A stretch of 64,000 bases of DNA from Burkholderia stagnalis (GCF_902830275.1 NZ_CADESW010000029.1:1-64000), one strand, 5' to 3'. Numbered from the stretch's first letter, positions 53,315 through 62,765 are shown. Program-made: numbers and translations. Notes: a model not told the origin generated them from the sequence alone.

Positions 53315-53923
53315 ATGAATACTCAAACGGCTATCCCCGACCAGGAAGCGTGGAATGCATGGCAACCGGCCGAACTCGCTCGACGGCTGAGCGATATACG
53401 GTTGCCGTGGTGTGTCGTCGGTGGATGGGCCCTCGATCTTTGGCACGGCGCCCAGACGCGCGAACACGGCGATCTGGAGTTCACGATCCTAAGAGAAGAC
53501 TTCGGCATATTCCGTCAGGCGTTCGGTGATTTGGCGTTCTACACCGCCCATGCGGGCGTCGTCGAAAAACTGCCGGCAACTCGGGATGCGCCGTCCGAGA
53601 TCATGCAATTCCGGGGATTCGACCGCGCGGCGGAAAGTTGGCGGATCGACATGATGATCGAGCCTGGAACGCACGCGTTGTGGGCCTACAAGAGAGATCC
53701 ATCGTTCAAGCGCCCTCGCGCCGACATGGTGATGAGAACGGCTGACGGCATCCCGTATCTGAATCCGTCCGCCGTGCTTCTGTTCAAGGCCAGGGATCGG
53801 CGCCCCAAAGACCATCAGGATTTCGAGCGCGCGTTACCGAAACTGCCGGCTATCGAACGCGCGTGGCTGAAAGACTGCCTCGACGCGCTCCACCCCGGCA
53901 ACGAATGGGCGCGAGCGTTGTAA
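53315..53923 (+). CDS. Nucleotidyltransferase (aminoglycoside/lincosamide-type fold)
   Basis: A 202-residue protein of the nucleotidyltransferase superfamily, with VVGGWALDLWHG, then TREHGDLEFTI, where acidic residues place the metal site, and RIDMMIEPGTHALWAYKRD. It resembles ANT/Lnu-type proteins. The second catalytic Asp is replaced by Glu (DLE), so activity is uncertain. It sits in a lower-GC, relic-bearing stretch, consistent with acquisition by transfer. Confidence 0.82.
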   Translation: MNTQTAIPDQEAWNAWQPAELARRLSDIRLPWCVVGGWALDLWHGAQTREHGDLEFTILREDFGIFRQAFGDLAFYTAHAGVVEKLPATRDAPSEIMQFRGFDRAAESWRIDMMIEPGTHALWAYKRDPSFKRPRADMVMRTADGIPYLNPSAVLLFKARDRRPKDHQDFERALPKLPAIERAWLKDCLDALHPGNEWARAL

Positions 53924-54277
53924 CGGCCACTCGTCGTCGTTCCGAGTGGAGGGGCGACGAGACGGACAAGAACCTCAAGAGCGGCCACTGGGAAATGGCT
54001 GGCGTTTTCATGCCATTTCCATCACCAACGTTCCAATTGAATTGAAAAAGAGCGCGCCGAATATAAATCGGCCGCGCCTGTTTCCATACGAGATTCATTC
54101 TTAACATTCGCCAGCGCGTGTCCTATGCTGACTGAGAGCGAATGGGACACGCGATTCGAGCGCACATTCGCGAGAAATCATTCAATCGATCATTTTCATT
54201 CCTCGACCGATATCGCACCCGTGCCGACACGCGCGGTCCGCCGTCAATGCGATTCGCAAGCCAATCAGGAGCCGAAT
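53924..54277. other. Intergenic region with a hairpin
   Basis: Lower-GC stretch without a supported gene; contains the dyad at 53991. Confidence 0.5.
53991..54020. repeat. Inverted repeat GGAAATGGC ... GCCATTTCC
   Basis: Perfect 9-base arms with a 12-base loop, about 70 bases after the nucleotidyltransferase stop. It may end that transcript, though no T-run follows. Confidence 0.45.
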
Positions 54278-55036
54278 ATGAACCGAACAACCCGGGCCGT
54301 GCTGTGGTGGCTGTGCCTTTTCGTCGCGCCGATCGTGCTGGCGACGATCGAGCTGTTTCATCCTGCCGGGTTCACGCACAACCCCGACATGTTCGACTAC
54401 CTGTCGAAGCCCGAATACGATCACGGCCATCACGCGCTTGCGTATTTCGGCCCGGCCTGGTGGTTTGCGCTGCACATGATCCAGACGCCGTGCGTCGTGC
54501 TCGTCTGCATCGGCCTCTGGCTGCTCGTCGGCGACGATCCGGGCCCGGTCGCCTGGCTCGCGCGCGTGTCGACCTTCGTTTTCCTGGTGGCCTACACGGT
54601 GCTCGACGCGGTCGGCGGGATCGGGCTCGGCCGCTTGCTGCAGATCGCCGCGCAGATGGCACCGGACCAGCAGACGGCCATCGCGACGCTGCTGAACAAG
54701 TCCTGGGTCGACCCGTGGACGGGCGGGGTCGGGTCGGTCATCAGCGAGAGCGGGTCGTGGGCGGCATTTTTCGCGATGGCGTTCGTCGGGCTCGAACGCT
54801 GGCTGCGCCGGCGCACGCGGGCCAACGTGGTGCTCGGCATCCTGCTTGCCGCGGCGGGATATCTGCTGCAGGTCAGCCATGCGGCGATGACGGGCCCCGC
54901 CGCCTTCACGTTGCTCACGATCGCCGCGCTGGCGATGTACTTCCTCGAAAAACGCGAAGGCGCGAACCCGCCACGAGCCGCCAGCGACACCCGCGTCGCG
55001 CCGCCGGACACGCGCCGACCCGAGTTGGAAACGTGA
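54278..55036 (+). CDS. Multi-pass membrane protein, unknown
   Basis: A 252-residue protein with six or seven hydrophobic segments (first about 7-25, last about 205-225) and a charged tail. The N-terminal loop has several His residues (DHGHHAL). AGGAG precedes the ATG at 54278. I recognise no family. Confidence 0.8.
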   Translation: MNRTTRAVLWWLCLFVAPIVLATIELFHPAGFTHNPDMFDYLSKPEYDHGHHALAYFGPAWWFALHMIQTPCVVLVCIGLWLLVGDDPGPVAWLARVSTFVFLVAYTVLDAVGGIGLGRLLQIAAQMAPDQQTAIATLLNKSWVDPWTGGVGSVISESGSWAAFFAMAFVGLERWLRRRTRANVVLGILLAAAGYLLQVSHAAMTGPAAFTLLTIAALAMYFLEKREGANPPRAASDTRVAPPDTRRPELET

Positions 55037-55147
55037 GCGCGGCGGCGTGCGCCGTGCCCGACGCACCGCACGCCGCCCTGTCGCCGATGCCCGACCCTGC
55101 GTTTCCTGACGGGTCGCCGCAGCGCAAGACGCGTTAGACTGTCCGGC

Positions 55148-55408
55148 ATGGACACATGCCGTTATTGCCTGAAAATCCGCGATGAGTGGGAATGCCACGG
55201 CGACGAATGCCGCCGGGCGATCGCGAAGGCGCTGCGCCGCCAGCGCGCGGGCCTGCCGATGGTAGCCGACCGCATCCGCAACGAACTCCCGTCCGGCGCC
55301 CCCACGCAGCAGGTGATCGCCGTGCTGTCGCGCCAGCGCCTGCGGGCGCGCCGCGGCAACGAGGAGCGCCGCGAACGCAAGGAAATCGACGACGCCGACA
55401 GCGTCTGA
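55148..55408 (+). CDS. Small Cys-containing basic protein, unknown
   Basis: An 86-residue soluble protein. The N-terminal cysteines C4-x2-C7 and C16 plus C21 could bind a metal (CRYCLKIRDEWECHGDEC, in part). The remainder is basic and helical. Third codon positions are very GC-rich, which supports real coding. No family recognised. Confidence 0.6.
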   Translation: MDTCRYCLKIRDEWECHGDECRRAIAKALRRQRAGLPMVADRIRNELPSGAPTQQVIAVLSRQRLRARRGNEERRERKEIDDADSV

Positions 55409-55655
55409 GGCGCCGCGCGCCCCATCCCTCCCGCCGCCGCAGCCCGCGCCGGCACCCGCCCGCCACACCGACGATTGCAATATGCGAGATGGTCTTTAGG
55501 GCCAGACGGTGTTTATCTTGGAATTGTTGCCCCTGAGGCAACGATCTTTCACCGAAATCCACGTTTACCCTAAGTCCTCCGGCGCCTACGATGTATTCAA
55601 CCGCTTACGACATGGTGTCGAACGCGGAAGAGCCAAACAAACACCGGAGGTCATC

Positions 55656-55955
55656 ATGAAATCGATCGTCTACGCAGTCGTCGCCGCCAGCGCCCTGTCC
55701 GCTTCGTTCGGCGCATTCGCGCAAGGCAGCGTGACCCGCGAGCAAGTGCGCAACGAACTCGTCCAGCTGGAAAAGGCCGGCTACAAGCCGGGCCTGTCGA
55801 GCCCGTACTACCCGGCCGACATCCAGGCCGCCCAGGCCCGCGTGCAAGCCGCCGACAACAGCGGCTACGGTGCGCAACCTGCGCCGGCCGTGCAAGGCGG
55901 CGCCCCGGCCGTCAAGGCGCAAAGCCCGCGCGACTCGGTCTACTTCGGCCACTAA
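55656..55955 (+). CDS. DUF4148 exported protein
   Basis: A 99-residue periplasmic protein with a signal peptide (1-22, ending AFAQ) and the DUF4148 core VTREQVRNELVQLEKAGYKP. GGAGG lies before the ATG at 55656. The third DUF4148 member in the window. Confidence 0.92.
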   Translation: MKSIVYAVVAASALSASFGAFAQGSVTREQVRNELVQLEKAGYKPGLSSPYYPADIQAAQARVQAADNSGYGAQPAPAVQGGAPAVKAQSPRDSVYFGH

Positions 55956-55998
55956 GCCAGCCTCTGCGCGCTTGCCGCGCAGCCTGCTCGCCCCGCAA

Positions 55999-56022
55999 CG
56001 AGCCCGTCCAGCGACGGGCTCG
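55999..56022. terminator. Bidirectional terminator-like hairpin
   Basis: CGAGCCCGTC and GACGGGCTCG pair perfectly around CAGC, between the convergent DUF4148 (55955) and diguanylate cyclase (56071) genes. Confidence 0.65.
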
Positions 56023-56070
56023 CTGCATTGATGGCGGCCGCCGCCCGTCACCCGCCGTTGCCGGCGCCCC

Positions 56071-57837
56071 CTACGATTCACGCTCCGCGCCATCCGCGCA
56101 TGCACCCGCGCCGAGCAGTTCCTGGTAGCGCACATACGCCCGCTGCGCCGACGCCTTCGCCGCATACATCGCGGCATCCGCCTTGACCAGCAGTTCCTCC
56201 GCCGACGCGCCGTCGACCGGATACTCGCTGACGCCGATGCTCGCCCCCACCGCCATGCGCCGCTCGCCGAATTCCAGCTCCTCGGCCATCACGATCTGGA
56301 TGCGCGACGCGATGTCGCCGATCAGCTCGGGCGTGCGCACCCCCGCGATCAGCACGATGAATTCGTCGCCGCCGAGCCGAGCGGCCATGTCGCCGCTGCG
56401 CAGCACGAGGTTCAGCCGCTTCGCGACCGCGACGAGCGTGCGGTCGCCGGCCGAATGCCCGAGCTGGTCGTTGATCTGCTTGAAGCGGTCGAGATCGACG
56501 AACATCACCGCGAGCCCTTCGTTGGTCACCGACGCGTGACGGATCGCGCCGTCGAGCCGCTCCATGAACAGCAGACGGTTCGGCAGCCCGGTGAGCATGT
56601 CGTGCCCGGCGAGATGCGTGAGCTCCTGCTGCTTCGCGCGCAGCATCGTCACCTGCGTGCGGATCTCGACGCGCATGCAGTCGAAACAGCGCGCGAGAAT
56701 GCCGATCTCGTCCGAGCGACCGACCGGCAGCCGTTCGGCGGCCGGATCGTCGAACACGTGCATCGCCGCGCGCGCGAGCACCTGCAGCGGCCGCGTGATC
56801 GCGCGCGCGAACAGGATCGCCAGGATCACCGCGAGCAGGCTCGAGATCAGCACCATCCGCACGATCCGCTCGCCGAGCATGGCGGCCGGCGCGAGCACGT
56901 CCGACAGCGGGCGCGACAGCCCGAGCACCACGAAGCGGTTGCCTTCGCCGCGGCTGAACGGCGTGCGCGCGAACGCGAGCATTTGCGCGAGCGCCTGGCC
57001 GGGGTTCGCCAGGCCGTTGAGCGTCACGCTCGTGCGCACGTCGTCGAACAGCGGCTGCGTGACCGGGAAGCTGTCCTGCATCAGCACGCGCCGCCCGCGA
57101 TCGAAGCCGAACGCCTGCGCCGGATCGGGGTGCACCAGGAAGTCGCCCCACTCGTTGGCGAGATACACGACGTAGTTTTCCGGGAGGTCGCGCTCCAGCC
57201 GCGTGAAGACGCGCGTCAGGTCGACGTCGATCACGAGCGCGCCGACCGTCTCGCCGCGCGTGTCGACGACCGGCGTGCCGACCCGCAGGATCGGCTGCCC
57301 TTCGGCCGCATGCGAGCCGGTTTCATGGTTGATCGCGATCGGCGACAGGTAAATGTGCCCCGGCGGCGTCGCCAGCGTGTCGAACACATAGGAGAACTGG
57401 CCTTTCTCCTGGAATTCGCTGTCCGGCATCACGACGACGCCGCGCGCATCGCGGTCGACGCGAATCCGTTCGAGCCCGTACTGGCCGCGCGCGATCAGGC
57501 GCACCTGCATGTATTCGGGGTGATGCGTCATGAAGCTGTAATACACCTGCTCGAGCCGCCGGCGGCGCACCGCATCGGCGGTCGCGTCCTCGCCGAGCGC
57601 CACGGCCGACGACGACGGCATCGTCGCGAGCACCAGCGCATCGTCCGCGACGTCGCCGAGCGCGGCGGTGAAACGCTGCCCGAGGAGCTGCGTCGACATC
57701 AGCAGGCTGTGCTGCGCCTCCTGCACGAGCATCGCGCGATTCGCGCGGTACGTGTAATAGCCGGTCGCGCCGGATGCGATCACACCGATGCAGGCGAGCA
57801 GCACCGACAGTTTCGAGGTCAACCCGAGCTTGATCAT
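56071..57837 (-). CDS. Membrane diguanylate cyclase (periplasmic sensor, HAMP, GGDEF)
   Basis: Makes c-di-GMP. It has 588 residues: a membrane segment (about 8-28), a large periplasmic sensor (about 30-315) with a cache-like pattern, a second membrane segment (about 318-340), a HAMP region and a GGDEF domain (about 425-570). The active site is GGDEF, intact (RLGGDEFIVL), and the DMLTGLPNRLLF helix and DRFKQIND metal region are present. Its start overlaps the stop of the binding-protein gene (ATGA at 57834-57837), so the two are coupled. Confidence 0.95.
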   Translation of the reverse strand: MIKLGLTSKLSVLLACIGVIASGATGYYTYRANRAMLVQEAQHSLLMSTQLLGQRFTAALGDVADDALVLATMPSSSAVALGEDATADAVRRRRLEQVYYSFMTHHPEYMQVRLIARGQYGLERIRVDRDARGVVVMPDSEFQEKGQFSYVFDTLATPPGHIYLSPIAINHETGSHAAEGQPILRVGTPVVDTRGETVGALVIDVDLTRVFTRLERDLPENYVVYLANEWGDFLVHPDPAQAFGFDRGRRVLMQDSFPVTQPLFDDVRTSVTLNGLANPGQALAQMLAFARTPFSRGEGNRFVVLGLSRPLSDVLAPAAMLGERIVRMVLISSLLAVILAILFARAITRPLQVLARAAMHVFDDPAAERLPVGRSDEIGILARCFDCMRVEIRTQVTMLRAKQQELTHLAGHDMLTGLPNRLLFMERLDGAIRHASVTNEGLAVMFVDLDRFKQINDQLGHSAGDRTLVAVAKRLNLVLRSGDMAARLGGDEFIVLIAGVRTPELIGDIASRIQIVMAEELEFGERRMAVGASIGVSEYPVDGASAEELLVKADAAMYAAKASAQRAYVRYQELLGAGACADGAERES

Positions 57838-58958
57838 TTGCCGAAACGCTCCGGGCGATCCCCTGACACGATGCGGCTCCACAACGCCTCGCGGCGCGCG
57901 ATGTCCTCGACCGGCTGCAGCCACACCAGGTGCTGGCGGCCCGCATCGAGGCCGGACGGCGGCGCAAGCGTGTTCGCGAGCCCCTGCCGTTGCGTGAGCA
58001 GCGCGCCGACCGACGGTTCGAGCATGTAGTTGATCCACGCGAGCGCCAGCTCGGGGTGTTCCGCGCCGCGCGTCATCGCCCAGCAGTCGAGCCACGCGAG
58101 CGCGCCCTCGTCCGGAATCACGTAGCCGACATCCGCGCCCGCGCGGCGCAGCAGCTCGACCTGCTGCGTGCCGTAGTTGCCGAACATCAGCGCCGCGCGA
58201 TGCCGGACGAACAGCGCGGTCGCCTCCTCGGGCAGCGTGTAGTACGTCAGCAGGTTGCGCCGCAGCTCGATCAGCTTGAGCGTAACCGCGCGCGACTGCG
58301 CCGGCGACAGCTTGAACGGGTCGCCATAGCCGAGCGCGAGCGCGGTGAACGAGAAGTTGTGCTGCGCGCTGTTGAAGTCGAGCACCTTGCCCCGGTAGCG
58401 CGGGTTCCACAGCTCGCGCATCGAGCGCGGCGCGACCGGCACCTGCTTGCGGTCGTAGATCAGCCCCATCGACGAATACGTGAACGGGATTCCGTACGTC
58501 GCGTTGTCGCGCACGAGCCCGCCGATGTTCGCCACCTGCTGGAAGTTCGGCAACTGCCGCTGCCGGTTCGGAATGCGCGACAGGTCCAGCGGCGCGAGCA
58601 GGTTGTCGCGCGCATAGCGCTCGATCTCGGCCGTGTTCGCCGCCAGCACGTCGTACGGCGGCGGCGAAGCGCTATGCATGCGCGACCACAGCGCTTCGTC
58701 GGAATCGACGAGCGTCACTTCGACGCGCGCATGGAATTGCATTTCGAAAGCGCTGACGACATCGCTGTCCGCATAGCCGGGCCATGCAAGCACGCGCAAA
58801 ACGTTTTCGTTGGCGGATTCGGGTGCAGCAAAGCCCGGCGAGCACGACAGGCTCAGCGCGAAGAGAATGAGAATCCGGCGCAATGCAACGTTGACCCCGC
58901 GCCAACCTGCGCCGATTCCCCTGATCAATCGGAGTGTCTCCGAATCGCCCGGCTGCAT
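57834..58958 (-). CDS. Periplasmic solute-binding protein (PotD-like, polyamine type)
   Basis: A 374-residue secreted binding protein with a signal segment after residue 20 (ALRRILILFALSLSCSPGFAA). Lobe motifs are VLRVLAWPGYADSDVVSAFE, PYDVLAANTAEIERYARDNLL, YGIPFTYSSMGLIYDR and the YVIPDEGALAWLDCWAM binding loop (in short parts). This fits the spermidine/putrescine group. No permease or ATPase is nearby. Coupling to the GGDEF gene suggests it feeds a signal to the sensor. The ATG at 58956-58958 has AAGGAC upstream. Confidence 0.9.
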   Translation of the reverse strand: MQPGDSETLRLIRGIGAGWRGVNVALRRILILFALSLSCSPGFAAPESANENVLRVLAWPGYADSDVVSAFEMQFHARVEVTLVDSDEALWSRMHSASPPPYDVLAANTAEIERYARDNLLAPLDLSRIPNRQRQLPNFQQVANIGGLVRDNATYGIPFTYSSMGLIYDRKQVPVAPRSMRELWNPRYRGKVLDFNSAQHNFSFTALALGYGDPFKLSPAQSRAVTLKLIELRRNLLTYYTLPEEATALFVRHRAALMFGNYGTQQVELLRRAGADVGYVIPDEGALAWLDCWAMTRGAEHPELALAWINYMLEPSVGALLTQRQGLANTLAPPSGLDAGRQHLVWLQPVEDIARREALWSRIVSGDRPERFGK

Positions 58959-59339
58959 TCGACTGTCCTTTTTCGAGTCGATGCGATAGCTTGCAACGAC
59001 ACCATAAAAAATATCGCCACGCAATACGAACTAGCCGCATGCAATGTCGCTTCACATGTGTGCCGCGCCGACGAAATCAGAATGATTCGCGCTACGGATC
59101 GAATGCGCTCGCGCATCATCGTATCGATGCGGTCATTCGCAATCCGTTGCGTCCGCAAACGAATGTCGATCGATGCCCTGTCGTGTTATCGGCAACCCGA
59201 GGTTGAAATTGAGCAGCGGCGACGGGCTTTCGCGCGTCGCTTGCTGTCGACGCGCCAATCGGCCGCTTACGGTCGCATTACCGCCTTCTCGTTGGCAATC
59301 AATCGTCTGTTGTCTGTTTAATGCGCGCGCGAACGAGGC
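58959..59339. other. Intergenic region, no gene seen
   Basis: About 380 bases of lower-GC sequence upstream of the binding-protein gene and downstream of the GntR gene. It probably holds the minus-strand promoter. I found no repeat or operator worth naming. Confidence 0.5.
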
Positions 59340-60062
59340 CTAACGCCACGCCTGCGTGAACTCCGCGATCACGCGCGCCAGGTGCGCACGCATCGCGTCG
59401 CGCGCGCCGTCGGCGTCGCGCGCCATGATCGCCGCGAAGATCCGTTGATGATCTTCCTGCGAGGCCGCGCGCAATGCAGGCGAATGAAAATGCTCCTCGA
59501 TCTTGTCCCACAGCGGGTCGCTGCGCGCGCAGTCCCACATCGCCGTGGCCATGTGCAGCAGCACCGTGTTGCCGGTGGATTCCGCGATGCGCATGTGGAA
59601 CTGGCGATCGGCCGCGTCGTACGCGGCCTTGTCGTCCATCTGCTCGCGCATCGTCGTCAGCGCGACGAACATCCGGTCGAGATCGGCGTCCTTGCGCTCG
59701 AGCGCGGCCAGCGCCGCGATCTCCGCCTCGATCAGCCCACGCGCGCGCAGCGTCTCGATCGGGCCCGGCCCGCGCGGCACCTCGAACGTCACCGGCTTCG
59801 CGGCATCGGCGGCCGACACGTAAATGCCCGACCCCACCCGCACCTCGACGATCCCCTGCACCTCGAGCGCGATGATCGCCTCGCGCACCTGCGTGCGGCT
59901 CACGCCGAACTGGTCGGCCAGGCTGCGCTCCGACGGCAGCCGCGCGCCCGCCTCGAACGCGCCGGCCGCGACCATCGCATGGATCTGCCGCGCGAGGCCA
60001 ATGTAGGAGCGATCCGCAGCATCCGCGTCGCGGTGGCCGGGCAGGTTGGATAAATCGGTCAT
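59340..60062 (-). CDS. GntR-family regulator (FadR subfamily, UxuR/ExuR-like role)
   Basis: A 240-residue repressor. The N-terminal winged helix (about 15-85) has ARLPSERSLADQFGVSRTQVREAIIALE and VEVRVGSGIYV (in part). The FadR/FCD-type C-terminus (about 100-235) has the helical pattern with DRQFHMRIAESTGN. The divergent uxuA and the operator-like sites between them point to hexuronate control. The ATG at 60060-60062 is chosen over the longer frame to 60167. Confidence 0.93.
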   Translation of the reverse strand: MTDLSNLPGHRDADAADRSYIGLARQIHAMVAAGAFEAGARLPSERSLADQFGVSRTQVREAIIALEVQGIVEVRVGSGIYVSAADAAKPVTFEVPRGPGPIETLRARGLIEAEIAALAALERKDADLDRMFVALTTMREQMDDKAAYDAADRQFHMRIAESTGNTVLLHMATAMWDCARSDPLWDKIEEHFHSPALRAASQEDHQRIFAAIMARDADGARDAMRAHLARVIAEFTQAWR

Positions 60063-60111
60063 CGAACTCTCGCAGCAGGCTTGCCGCCGCCACCCACGGC
60101 GCCGGATCGCC

Positions 60112-60129
60112 AAAATGGTACACCAATTT
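60112..60129. promoter_or_regulatory. UxuR/ExuR-like operator (AAAATGGTACACCAATTT)
   Basis: Very close to the E. coli UxuR/ExuR operator (AAATTGGTATACCAATTT). It lies 50 bases before the gntR start. Confidence 0.75.
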
Positions 60130-60211
60130 CCGGCCACCCGGCGGCGCGCTGGCGCCCTTCCCTTCAATGCGTCACTGATAAGCCTGGTCCGTCGTTGATT
60201 ATCCGGACGAC

Positions 60212-60221
60212 TGGTAAACCA
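60212..60221. promoter_or_regulatory. TGGTAAACCA, second GntR-type operator-like site
   Basis: TGGT-AA-ACCA, nested between the gntR and uxuA promoters, matches the core of the 60112 site. Confidence 0.55.
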
Positions 60222-60233
60222 CTATCCAACACA

Positions 60234-60247
60234 ATTGGCATACCACC
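60234..60247. promoter_or_regulatory. ATTGGCATACCACC, third operator-like site
   Basis: TTGGCATACCA has one changed base in the TGG-TATA-CCA core. It lies 84 bases before uxuA. Confidence 0.5.
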
Positions 60248-60330
60248 CATAATGCGCAGACACCGCCGCCGGGCGCGCTCGCTGCCGCCTGGCCATCCGA
60301 CGCATGAACCGCCAGCAAGGAGCCGATCCA

Positions 60331-61383
60331 GTGAAGATGTCTTTCCGTTGGTATGGCGAGTCCGATCCGGTCTCGCTGCAGTACATCCGGCAGATTCCGG
60401 GCGTGACGCACATCGTGTCCGCGATCTACGACGAACCGGTCGGCGAGGCCTGGCCCGCGCACAAGATCGACGCGCTGAAGGCGACGATCGAGCAGGCCGG
60501 CCTGCACTTCGAGGTCGTCGAATCGGTGCCGGTGCACGAAGACATCAAGCTCGGCAAGCCGAGCCGCGACCGCCTGATCGCGAACTACCAGCAGACGATC
60601 CGCCATCTCGGCGCGGCCGGCATCCGGGTCATCTGCTACAACTTCATGCCCGTGTTCGACTGGACCCGCACCGAGCTGTCGAAGACGCTCGACGACGGCT
60701 CGACCTGCCTCGCGTTCAGCACGGACGCGGTCGACCGGATCGACCCGAGCCAGGGCATCGCGCTGCCGGGCTGGGATTCGAGCTACCGCGCGGACGAGCT
60801 GCAGGCGCTGCTCGCCGACTATCGCGAGGTGGACGAAGCGCGGCTGTGGGCCAACCTCGAATACTTCCTGAAGGCGATCATCCCGGTCGCCCAGGAAGCC
60901 GGCGTGAAGATGGCGATCCACCCGGACGATCCGCCGCGCCCGATCTTCGGGCTGCCGCGCATCGTGAAGAACCGCGACGATCTCGCGCGCATCGTGCGCA
61001 TCGTCGACACGCCCGCGAACGGGCTCACGCTGTGCTCGGGCTCGCTGGGCGCGGGCCCGCGGAACGACGTGGAGGCGCTGGTGCGCGAGTTCGGCGCGAT
61101 GGGCCGCATCCACTTCGCGCACATCCGCAACGTGAAGGTCGACGCGAACGGCGACTTCGAGGAAACCGCGCACCTGTCGCGCTGCGGCTCGCTCGACATC
61201 GCGGCGATCGTAAAGGCGTATCACGACACCGGCTTCACGGGCTACGTGCGCCCGGACCACGGCCGCATGATCTGGGGCGAGACCGGCAAGCCCGGCTACG
61301 GGCTCTACGACCGCGCGCTCGGCGCCGTGTACCTGAACGGCCTGTGGGAAGCGATGGACACGCTCGCGCGCGAGCCGCGCTGA
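60331..61383 (+). CDS. uxuA: Mannonate dehydratase
   Basis: Dehydrates D-mannonate to 2-keto-3-deoxygluconate in hexuronate catabolism. 350 residues from a GTG at 60331, chosen since AGGAG at 60318-60322 is 8 bases upstream; the ATG at 60337 is the alternative. Signatures are [27 protein letters not shown], the metal-binding [31 protein letters not shown] and [13 protein letters not shown] (in short parts). The ACS transporter follows after 71 bases. Confidence 0.95.
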   Translation: MKMSFRWYGESDPVSLQYIRQIPGVTHIVSAIYDEPVGEAWPAHKIDALKATIEQAGLHFEVVESVPVHEDIKLGKPSRDRLIANYQQTIRHLGAAGIRVICYNFMPVFDWTRTELSKTLDDGSTCLAFSTDAVDRIDPSQGIALPGWDSSYRADELQALLADYREVDEARLWANLEYFLKAIIPVAQEAGVKMAIHPDDPPRPIFGLPRIVKNRDDLARIVRIVDTPANGLTLCSGSLGAGPRNDVEALVREFGAMGRIHFAHIRNVKVDANGDFEETAHLSRCGSLDIAAIVKAYHDTGFTGYVRPDHGRMIWGETGKPGYGLYDRALGAVYLNGLWEAMDTLAREPR

Positions 61384-61395
61384 CCCGCTCGCCGA

Positions 61396-61425
61396 GGCCG
61401 CCGGCGCAGCGGATCGCCGGCGGCC
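61396..61425. repeat. Stable intercistronic hairpin between uxuA and the transporter
   Basis: GGCCGCCGGCG and CGCCGGCGGCC pair perfectly around CAGCGGAT. It may protect mRNA or give differential expression of the two genes. Confidence 0.6.
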
Positions 61426-61454
61426 CGCCAATCCATTCCGCGCGGAGACTTCAC

Positions 61455-62765
61455 ATGCCACGCATCCTATGGGCCATGATCTTCATGTGCTTCCTCGCCA
61501 ACGTCATCAACTTCATCGACCGCGCGAACCTCGCGATCGCCGCGCCGAGCATTCGCGCGGAGCTCGGCCTCGACGCGGTCGGCATGGGGCTCGTGCTGAG
61601 CGCGTTCTTCTGGACCTACGCGTTCCTGCAGCTGCCGGCCGGCTGGTTCATCGACAAGGTCGGCGTGCGCGTGAGCCTCGCGCTCGCGGTGGGCTGGTGG
61701 TCCGCGTTCACGGTCGCGACCGGCGCCGCGCGCGGCCTCGCGCAACTGGTGGGCGTGCGGCTGATGCTCGGCGTGGGCGAGGCGGCCGCGATCCCGTCGT
61801 TCGCGAAGGTCGCGTTCAACTGGTTTCCGCGCAGCGAGCGCGGGCTCGCGAGCAGCATCTTCGACAGCGGCTCGCGGGTCGGCTCCGCGCTGTCGCTGCC
61901 GCTCGTCGCGTGGCTGATCTCGCTCGTCGGCTGGCGCGGCTCGTTCGTGATCACCGGCGGCATCGGCATCGTCTGGGCGCTCGCGTGGTGGTTCATCTAT
62001 CGCGACCCGGAACGCTACCGCGCGATCGCGCCGGACGCCGTCGATGCGCTGCTCGCGCAGCGCGGCGCGCCCGCCGCCGCGTCCGCCGCCGACGGCGCGA
62101 AGGTGTCGTGGCTCGACCTGTTCCGCTACCGGACCATCTGGGGGATGATGATCGGCCTGTTCTGCCTGAACTTCGCGATCTACTTCTTCATCACGTGGTT
62201 CCCGAGCTACCTGCTGCAGTCGCGCGGCTTCTCGCTCGCGTCGCTCGGCACGTGGGGCATGCTGCCCGCGCTGCTCGCGATCCCGGGCGGCTGGCTCGGC
62301 GGCTACGTGTCGGACAGCCTGTTCCGGCGCGGCTGGAGCGCGACCGCCGCGCGCAAGACCTGCCTCGTGCTCGGCATGCTGATGTCGTCGTCGATCGCGC
62401 TGTCGGCGTTCGTCGAGAACGTGTGGGCCTGCCTCGCGCTGTTCGCGCTCGCCTATGCGAGCCTGTCGTTCGCCGGCGCGAACGTGTGGACGCTGGTCGG
62501 CGAAGTCGCGCCGACGCCCGCGCACGTCGCGTCGATCGGCGGCATCCAGAACTTCGCGGGCAATCTCGCGGGGATCCTCATCACGACGTTCACCGGCGTG
62601 ATGCTGTCGATCACGAAGGGCTCGTTCGCCGTGCCGCTCGCGGTGGCGGGTGCGCTGTGCATCGTCGGCGCGCTGTCGTACCTGTTCGTCGTCGGCAAGG
62701 TCGAGCCGCTGCCGGTATTGCGCGGCCGCGCCGGCCACCGCGACGCGGAGCCCAGCGCGGCCTGA
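61455..62765 (+). CDS. MFS transporter, ACS family (hexuronate/galactonate type)
   Basis: A 436-residue 12-helix symporter. MCFLANVINFIDRANLAIAAPSI at the start, LPAGWFIDKVGVRVSLALAVGWWS in helix 2-3, and ARGLAQLVGVRLMLGVGEAAAIPSFAK (in short parts) identify the anion:cation symporter family. With uxuA next to it, import of hexuronate or aldonate is likely. GGAG lies before the ATG at 61455. Confidence 0.94.
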   Translation: MPRILWAMIFMCFLANVINFIDRANLAIAAPSIRAELGLDAVGMGLVLSAFFWTYAFLQLPAGWFIDKVGVRVSLALAVGWWSAFTVATGAARGLAQLVGVRLMLGVGEAAAIPSFAKVAFNWFPRSERGLASSIFDSGSRVGSALSLPLVAWLISLVGWRGSFVITGGIGIVWALAWWFIYRDPERYRAIAPDAVDALLAQRGAPAAASAADGAKVSWLDLFRYRTIWGMMIGLFCLNFAIYFFITWFPSYLLQSRGFSLASLGTWGMLPALLAIPGGWLGGYVSDSLFRRGWSATAARKTCLVLGMLMSSSIALSAFVENVWACLALFALAYASLSFAGANVWTLVGEVAPTPAHVASIGGIQNFAGNLAGILITTFTGVMLSITKGSFAVPLAVAGALCIVGALSYLFVVGKVEPLPVLRGRAGHRDAEPSAA

